The notes beneath the pieces were generated by a model, which saw only the letters and a list, made by a program, of their open reading frames with translations, had not been told where the DNA came from and searched no databases. The position numbers were made by a program, and so were the translations under genes. 64,000 nucleotides of DNA from Nansenia antarctica (taxonomy: Eukaryota > Chordata > Actinopteri > Argentiniformes > Microstomatidae), in the NCBI GenBank assembly GCA_963989245.1, contig OZ022351.1, positions 15,310,434-15,374,433 of the forward strand, read 5' to 3'. This document shows, one piece after another, positions 58,380-64,000 of this stretch (the first letter of the stretch is position 1; each line of letters starts with the position of its first letter).

Positions 58380-58923
58380 CTACCTGGTACAGAATCGGAT
58401 GTCGGCGTTGGAGCCAGCAAACGGCTGTAACCCAAACTCCCGCTGGACACGCAACTCCTGCAATTCCTTCCTCAGATCCTCCATTTCTTTTGACATGTCT
58501 TCTACAGCTGATGATGACATGATGTCCAGTGCAGACGGTTCGGGGACTGAGGCGTAGTCGTGATCCCATGGACCATCGATGTCCTGTTGTTGCTCCTCAG
58601 GAGGGACTGGTTCAGTGGGCCGTGTTGTTCATCCCACACACTACGCCGTGGTGTTTCAATGGTATAGCCGTTCCATTCGAAGAGCATTGGTACAGCACCT
58701 TTAACAAGCCTTCTTCGCACCTTTAACAAGCCTTTCTTCGACCATCAAGGGTTTTTGGCTCTATGAGCTGATTAGTGGCAAAGTGTCTGCTGCAGACCTT
58801 AGTGTGAGAGGTGATAATGAAATTTTCCCGGTGTATTTTTACTAGCCATTTTGTTCTCAGGTCGGGATCGGTCGCACTCGGAAAGCCGTGGAAACGTAGT
58901 GTTCCGTCAAACTTGGCTGACAC
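58380..58923 (-). pseudogene. THAP domain and coiled-coil part of the same transposase
   Basis: At the right, GTLRFHGFPSATDPDLRTKW (the THAP FP....R..W block) is followed by VCSRHFATNQLI (C..H of the zinc site). Then a shifted coiled-coil frame reads MSKEMEDLRKELQELRVQRE and FGLQPFAGSNADIRFCTR, where the open frame meets CAG|GTAGGT, a possible splice donor. THAP plus DDE_Tnp_4 is the layout of ISL2EU-type fish transposons. The first THAP Cys pair is upstream and not recognised. Confidence 0.75.
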
Positions 58924-59504
58924 AGAACAAAGTGGTACAGAGCAATGCTTTGAGTATTTCTTCTCCTGTTTTTGTTGTTGAAAATGTTTTAGAACATTTT
59001 TTACTTTTTAACGCACACTCATGATGAGATTTTCACACTAGCTAAGCGGCTGACGAAGGGACCGGAAGTCTCGAAGCCGTATTAATTTGATTCGGAAGTA
59101 CGTCACAACGGCTAGTGCATGTAGTCCATTGTCATGTTAGAAATATGAGCCAGAGGTTCAACTATTAGTAGGGCAGAGATCTGCAGCAGATACGGATCAA
59201 GCATGTCAACCCCTGTAGACCCCAGCAATCATATACAACTCATCAAACACTTCCTTGGTAGAAACACAACTGATGGAGAATTGTTGTCCAAAGGGGCAGC
59301 TATCAGGCTAAACAGGTTACAGTACCTAGCCTATAGGCTATAAGTCTGATCGGGGACATTTAAATCAAAGTCTCTTTCCAATAGGTAGTCTGCAGAGACA
59401 AAATGTTGGTTAAAGGTGTATTTTTAATCTGTTAAGACAGAAAGGGAGAGGAACTATTGTGATTCAACTGATTTCCAACATGTTGAGAGAATCAGAGATA
59501 GTGT

Positions 59505-60075
59505 TTAAAGGAGACCTATTATGCTTTTTTTCTACAAGTTAATGTAGGAGTCTGCGGTCCCCAAAACATGTCATTGAAACATACCACTCAGATTTTAATC
59601 TAAAGGCATTCAAACATGCCTCTATTTTAGTCCTCTTTTGGACGGGCTGTTTCACAGGACAGGAAATCATCAGCGGTTTTCTGCGGATTTGCTGTGACGC
59701 AAAAACACAGTTCCTGGGGAAATAAAATTAAAAAACAAATATCCCTGTGTTCCCCACAAAACAAGGAATCTAAAACCATTTAAATGGAAACGATCTGAGT
59801 GGACGGATGAACATGGTGGGGGAAATGTTCAACACAGCGCCCAATTTAATACAATTAGATGTCAATACGCGCTGACGCCACTCTACCCCAGTGTAAGGCC
59901 GAGAGGCAAATCTGAATGGCTTGTTGAATCGCATGTTTTCTGAAATACCCAACCCACAAACAACTGACCGAAGTGCTTTATTTCACAGTTTCTGTGTTAG
60001 TAGGGTCATCAGAGACCCAAATGTATAGCACAGGCACTGAAAAGGTGAGTTTTTCATAATATGGCACCTGCATAA
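59505..60075. mobile_element. Possible DNA element with CCTATTATG-type ends
   Basis: The left part AAAGGAGACCTATTATGCTT and the right part CATAATATGGCACCTGCAT are roughly complementary. This resembles a common fish MITE end (GACCTATTATGC). Similarity of the right end is poor, so the boundary is tentative. Confidence 0.35.
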
Positions 60076-60366
60076 ATCAGTAGATCTAGCCTTAGCCCAA
60101 GCTAGGACCAAGGATTGGCCCTATATCCTTGATTCTTAACTGGAGCATGCTTATCTGCCACAGAAATAAACAAAAATAAAGGAAAAATATACTAAGATGA
60201 GTGCTACTGTAGCTCAGCATCATATATATAGCAAACACTGGGTAGATCACATTGATAAAGTTAATGTGGAAAACCTTGCGCATTGACATTGAGTTGTTAG
60301 ACACAGCAGCTGTGGAAAGAAATACATCAGGTCACCACTGAGAGATAATGGGCTCCGACCGCTTAC

Positions 60367-60620
60367 CTGACAGGACTGTTTCTGTTGTCAGGATCCCGGG
60401 CTGTTACAGCCCCGACCTCTGTGCCAATCTTAGTGTTTTCATAAACATCCATGATATAATAATCCATCGAGAAAACCGGGGGCTCGTCCACATCTCCCAC
60501 AGTGATTTTAAGGGTGGCTGTGTCTTTGAATGGGCCAAGGTAGGAGAAACGGGGGTCGAGGTGTGGATTCACTCCCTCGATCTGAAGTGTGTAGATCTTC
60601 TTCCTCTCATAGTTCAACGG
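60367..60620 (-). CDS. cdh20: Type II cadherin, EC3-EC4 exon
   Basis: This 254-nt exon starts in phase 0 after AG at 60622-60621 and ends with AG of a split Arg codon before GTAAGC. It encodes PLNYERKKIYTLQIEGVNPH, then LDPRFSYLGPFKDTATLKI, the EC3-EC4 calcium linker GDVDEPPVF, and the start of EC4 (VYENTKIGTEVGAVTARDPD then NSPV). DVDEPP in place of DVNDNP at this linker is typical of type II cadherins. The length is canonical. Confidence 0.95.
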
Positions 60621-60815
60621 CTATTCAAAGAACAAGGCAACAGTATACAGGATTAATCAAGGGACTAGATGCAGTAGGTGGAAAACTAAATATGCAAAGA
60701 AACATTAAAATGGTCATTTGTATTACAAAGTGATACTGAATAAGAGCAGCAATGATGAGTCTTAAAAAACATTTTTTTTTAAGTGTTGAGATGTGCTCGA
60801 AGAGCTGCACCATGT

Positions 60816-61166
60816 CGTGAGCTTAGAATTATAAGGTTTTATCTCCGTTTAGGGTAGTTCAGAGATATTGAGCGTCAACGTTTTTACATTCCATTATGTT
60901 TTGTGAGATGGAATCTTTGTATTTTATTAATTACTAACTAAAAAATGTTAATGTAAAAATGTCAATGTAAAAAACACCTGGCCGGTTTCACAGACAAGGC
61001 TTAAGCCTAATCCTAGACTAAAAAACATCTTCAATGGAGATTTTACATTGAACGTGTGATTTAGTCCAGGACTAGGCTTAAGCCTTGTCTCTGAAACCGG
61101 CCCATAATGAATCAGATTATGTAAAAAACTCAATTTTGACCATAGAACCTTATAATTCTAACGTCA
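60816..61166. mobile_element. MITE family M1, copy 3 (reverse), with nested insertion
   Basis: Begins CGTGAGCTTAGAATTATAAG and ends CCTTATAATTCTAACGTCA. Its interior is the reverse complement of the copies at 12513 and 16992. A 125-bp palindromic element is inserted at 60979-61103, splitting the block that reads ACACCCAATGGATCAG in the intact copy. Confidence 0.85.
60979..61103. mobile_element. Palindromic GGGCCGGTTTCA MITE
   Basis: A 125-bp hairpin. GGCCGGTTTCACAGACAAGG then CTTAAGCCTAATCCTAGACT pairs with AGTCCAGGACTAGGCTTAAG then CCTTGTCTCTGAAACCGGCC. It is a common Harbinger/ISL2EU-type MITE in fish. A clear target duplication is not visible. Confidence 0.85.
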
Positions 61167-61205
61167 CAATGTGCTTTATGTAAAAGACAGTAATATTACT
61201 ATTAC

Positions 61206-61393
61206 CTTTTTCAGACTGATGACACCCTCTCTGGTGTCCCTGTCTGTATATATAGAGAACATGGCTGCCCCCTCGGAGTTGGTGATGCTGTACTTGATCT
61301 CAGCATTGGAGCCAAGGTCCTCATCATTGGCTTTGATCTTCCCCACCGGTTTACCCACCTGCGCCGATTCAGGGACATACAGCTGGTAATTTT
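61206..61393 (-). CDS. cdh20: Type II cadherin, EC3 first-half exon
   Basis: This 188-nt exon is preceded by CTGCAG (AG at 61395-61394), with two bases completing a Lys codon, and ends AAAAAG|GTAATAG in phase 0. It encodes NYQLYVPESAQVGKPVGKIK, then ANDEDLGSNAEIKYSITNSE and MFSIYTDRDTREGVISLKK. NDEDLGSNAEI is the DxD..NAE calcium-site block of EC3. The length is canonical for type II cadherins. Confidence 0.95.
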
Positions 61394-62097
61394 CTGCGGA
61401 CAAACCAGACCAATGTACATTAAGAAACAACTTGATCTCTGGTTGGTGCCATATCTTTTGTGGATTGTCCTTTTGAAGTTATGGAACATGTTGTACCCAG
61501 AACAATAGAATTGACATGTCATTGGAAATATGTCAATCCACGTAAATGAACATTTCATTCTGAAATGTGTTTGTGCAGATGGATAGATTGCACATACGTA
61601 TATGCAGATGCAATTATTGTAGAGCAATTTGACTGTTACAACACGTGTCCCTAAGGGAAAGACTGCAAGCTATATTTATGAGGGAAATATGGCGAGATGG
61701 CGAGACGTAATTACATTGAGAAAACATGTCATATCAATATGTGATTACATTGTTACATATATTATTAAAAGGGGAGATAGCATAGAAATCGTAATTTTGC
61801 TCAATTTATGCTTGTCTAAAGTCTGTCTTCTGCTAATTATACAAAGAATTCGCCTCGGAACACTATCAGCCTGATGAGTCGAACCATAATAAACCAGAAT
61901 CCACATGAGAGGGAAGCATATCATGATCGTTTATAGATGAGAACTCTTGATATGTAATTAGCCCTCTAAAAATACCTTCAAATTGATGTCTTGCTACATG
62001 ATGTCTGAAAAGAATTGTATTCATCAAAGTATTCAGCAGAAATATGCAGCTTTTCCCCAAAGTCAAGTTCGGAAATTGAATAAAATAGTGTACATAC
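61394..62097. other. Cadherin intron 5 (704 bp)
   Basis: Donor GTATGT and acceptor TTCTGCGGACAAACC-side CTGCAG. No mobile element or other feature recognised. Confidence 0.85.
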
Positions 62098-62265
62098 TTT
62101 GTGGGAACTTGGGAGGGTTGTCGTTGACGTCCGTTAAGGTGATGTTGACAGTCGTGGAACCGGAAAGTCCTCCAACCTGCCCCGCCATATCTTTGGCTTG
62201 AATGAGAACAGAATAGTGTTCTCTTGCCTCCCGGTCCATGTTTGCTAAGGCAGTCCTGATGACAC
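62098..62265 (-). CDS. cdh20: Type II cadherin, EC2 second-half exon (first visible exon)
   Basis: This 168-nt exon follows TTTTAG (AG at 62267-62266). Its first two bases complete a Gly codon from an exon outside the window, and it ends with a single A before GTATGT. It encodes VIRTALANMDREAREHYSVL, then IQAKDMAGQVGGLSGSTTV, NITLTDV and the EC2-EC3 linker NDNPPKFPQ. MDREARE and QAKDM..Q.GGLSG are strongly conserved in type II cadherins. The preceding exon, which would read ..DPKTG, was not found in 62266-64000. Confidence 0.95.
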
Positions 62266-64000
62266 CTAAAACAAAAGAATGGCTGTGAGCCTCTACACCA
62301 AAGCAGAATGATTACAAGACAAAAAAAGTGGTGTTAGTTAGGAGCCTGCTGAGCTCCAATACAGAACATAGCGTACTGAAGGATCTAACCCAATCCTAGT
62401 GTTGACTGGCCCCTATAGCCCTGTGGATCACAGCCATTATGCTATTTCGAAGAAAGTACAAAAGGGTAGCGGGTACCCCCCTCCACTACAGCCCACTCCA
62501 GTTCAACATGGAGGGACGTTTTCGGTACTGTAGTACCAAAGTGTTTCATAGTGCACCCAATGGTTTATAAAGATTTATTATAAATATTGATGATACATTG
62601 ATAAAGATCAGTAGAGCTCAATTATTTCTAAGAAACACTCAAATAAATCAAATGGATTAGTCCTTTTTGACATACATTCAGAGATATATTCAGAGAAGTG
62701 ACAAACATTACATCTACATCTACATCTATTACAGTCTGCACTGTAATTTTACTGATAACAAAAGACATAAGGATGTCTTATTGCAGGAGGGTAGAATGTT
62801 CGGAAGTGAAACCAATATGCCATTACTGTCTAGTGTCTAGGAGAAACATTTTCTCAAGTACTCTGTGGAATAATCATACAGTGTGACAGTTATAAAAGAC
62901 ACACAACATACACATATAGGCCCCTACAATAGCCTTTCTATCTTGATTTTCCCAGTCTTTCATTGCCAAGGTTAGCCTTTCTCCACGTTTCATTATATTT
63001 CAAATGACTATGCAACCTTCGTGGGACAGAGAATGAACCATTCCATCTATTCAATCATGTTTATCACTCCTATAACAGAGAAAACACTGCCATGTACTTT
63101 CACTAGGATAAAACACAAACAACAGATATCTGGCTGCATCGATGCATCCTAGGTTACAACGGTACATGGAGAAAATGCCAAGCATTATGGCCGTAGGTCA
63201 TTTATTTTTAAATAATCTATGCAGATGCCGTGTGAGTTTAAACTACGCTATATTATAAATATTGAGGGGAAAATAACATGTGTAGCTGCGTTTACTTTGT
63301 GTGGGTGTGTGTGTGTGTCCGTTGATATTCTGTCTCACCTACTGAAACCACATCAAGGACCCCGATTTAACATCTGCTGCCTGTTACCTCAATTCTGACT
63401 CTCAATCTCTGACATTCTCTCTCTTGTCAGTTTTTTTCTCTCCCAGAGGCTAAACCCTGAAGCAAGCGGTGAACTTGTGTTCTTGTGAACTTATGACCTC
63501 TATGGCTGAAACAATAACATACAGAGAACAGCAGGGTCTGCTGTGATGTTAACACATTGATCAAGAAATGAAATCGACTTTTCTCCTGTGTCTGGAGATA
63601 AGTGTGTATTATTTGGTACCACAGCCGACCGATGATAAGGTTATAGAATAGATTGGCGGTCACATTGCATGATTTAATCTGTAAGAGGCCTTTGAAAAAT
63701 GTGTCAATCTCGGAGGGAGTCCGCTGGATACGAATTGTTTACTTCTGACAATATAGAGAACATTTGTGAGAAATTCAGTCAGTTATCTGAAATAATGTGC
63801 AATTTATTCTACTTTTTCTCACTCATTGCTTAAGGGACAGACACAGAAGATTAGCCATGAAGAATGGTTTGTTTTGTTAGGGAGTAAAAAATCCACAAAA
63901 AGAAGAAAACACAAGTAGTTACCATTTCCTCTGTTTCAATGTCACATTGACATCACATCAATGTGCATGGGTGTGCACAAGAAATGTGGAGCTCGAAGGT
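62266..64000. other. Cadherin intron 4 (partial)
   Basis: No frame on the minus strand resembles the expected EC2 first-half exon of about 120 nt, nor any upstream exon. A short (GT)n lies at 63303-63317. The upstream exons therefore lie beyond the right edge. Confidence 0.7.

Larger units (their letters stand above)
49907..60366. other. Cadherin intron 7 (10.5 kb)
   Basis: The intron has GT..AG ends and contains R2 copy 2, LINE fragments, a Harbinger-type MITE and a THAP/DDE transposase pseudogene. I recognise nothing in 49910-51600, 52170-52660 and 55190-56540. Confidence 0.8.
60621..61205. other. Cadherin intron 6 (585 bp), largely a MITE
   Basis: Over half of this short intron is a reversed M1 MITE carrying a second nested MITE. 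Donor GTAATAG and acceptor TTGAATAG both fit the exon phases. Confidence 0.85.

Overview
The window is vertebrate nuclear DNA, almost certainly from a teleost fish. It carries a type II cadherin gene split into small exons, long AT-rich introns and abundant microsatellites. Its mobile elements are those typical of fish: L2/CR1-like LINEs, hAT, Tc1/mariner, pogo and Harbinger/ISL2EU relatives. The species cannot be fixed from the sequence.

The one host gene I can support is on the minus strand. Eight exons between 62265 and 21786 join in frame and encode the second half of EC2, EC3, EC4, EC5, the transmembrane helix and the whole cytoplasmic tail of a type II cadherin. Cadherin-20 (cdh20) fits best, with cadherin-7 the nearest alternative. 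All splice junctions are GT..AG and phase compatible. Exon lengths are 168, 188, 254, 137, 122, 118, 252 and 503 nt. The signal peptide, prodomain, EC1 and first half of EC2 must lie beyond the right edge. Introns range from 585 bp to about 15.4 kb.

Region by region: 1-21500 lies downstream of the cadherin 3' end and holds no convincing host gene, only one weak terminal-exon candidate at 4583-4717. It contains LINE fragments (5235-5950), a ZMYM1-like hAT pseudogene (6060-10250) broken by a 1.45 kb hAT deletion derivative and a 1.1 kb Harbinger-type element, and a 2.7 kb hAT (18467-21154) that holds a pogo-type element which in turn holds another hAT. The region 21530-34340 holds the last four coding exons, with simple repeats unusually close to two splice donors. 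The 15.4 kb intron 34336-49769 is a transposon graveyard: a 2.4 kb L2-like LINE with a 769-codon open frame, a Tc1 remnant, a 5S rRNA-derived sequence, two hAT insertions inside a telomere-like hairpin element, and a second L2-like LINE tail. The 10.5 kb intron 49907-60366 holds two head-to-head LINE copies and a THAP/DDE (ISL2EU-like) transposase pseudogene. The segment 60367-62265 holds the first three visible cadherin exons, and 62266-64000 is intron with no recognised exon.

The cadherin exons work as one calcium-dependent cell-adhesion gene. Everything else recognisable is selfish or simple-sequence DNA. Several mobile elements show exact 8-bp (hAT) or TA (Tc1/mariner) target duplications, so the order of nested insertions can be read directly.
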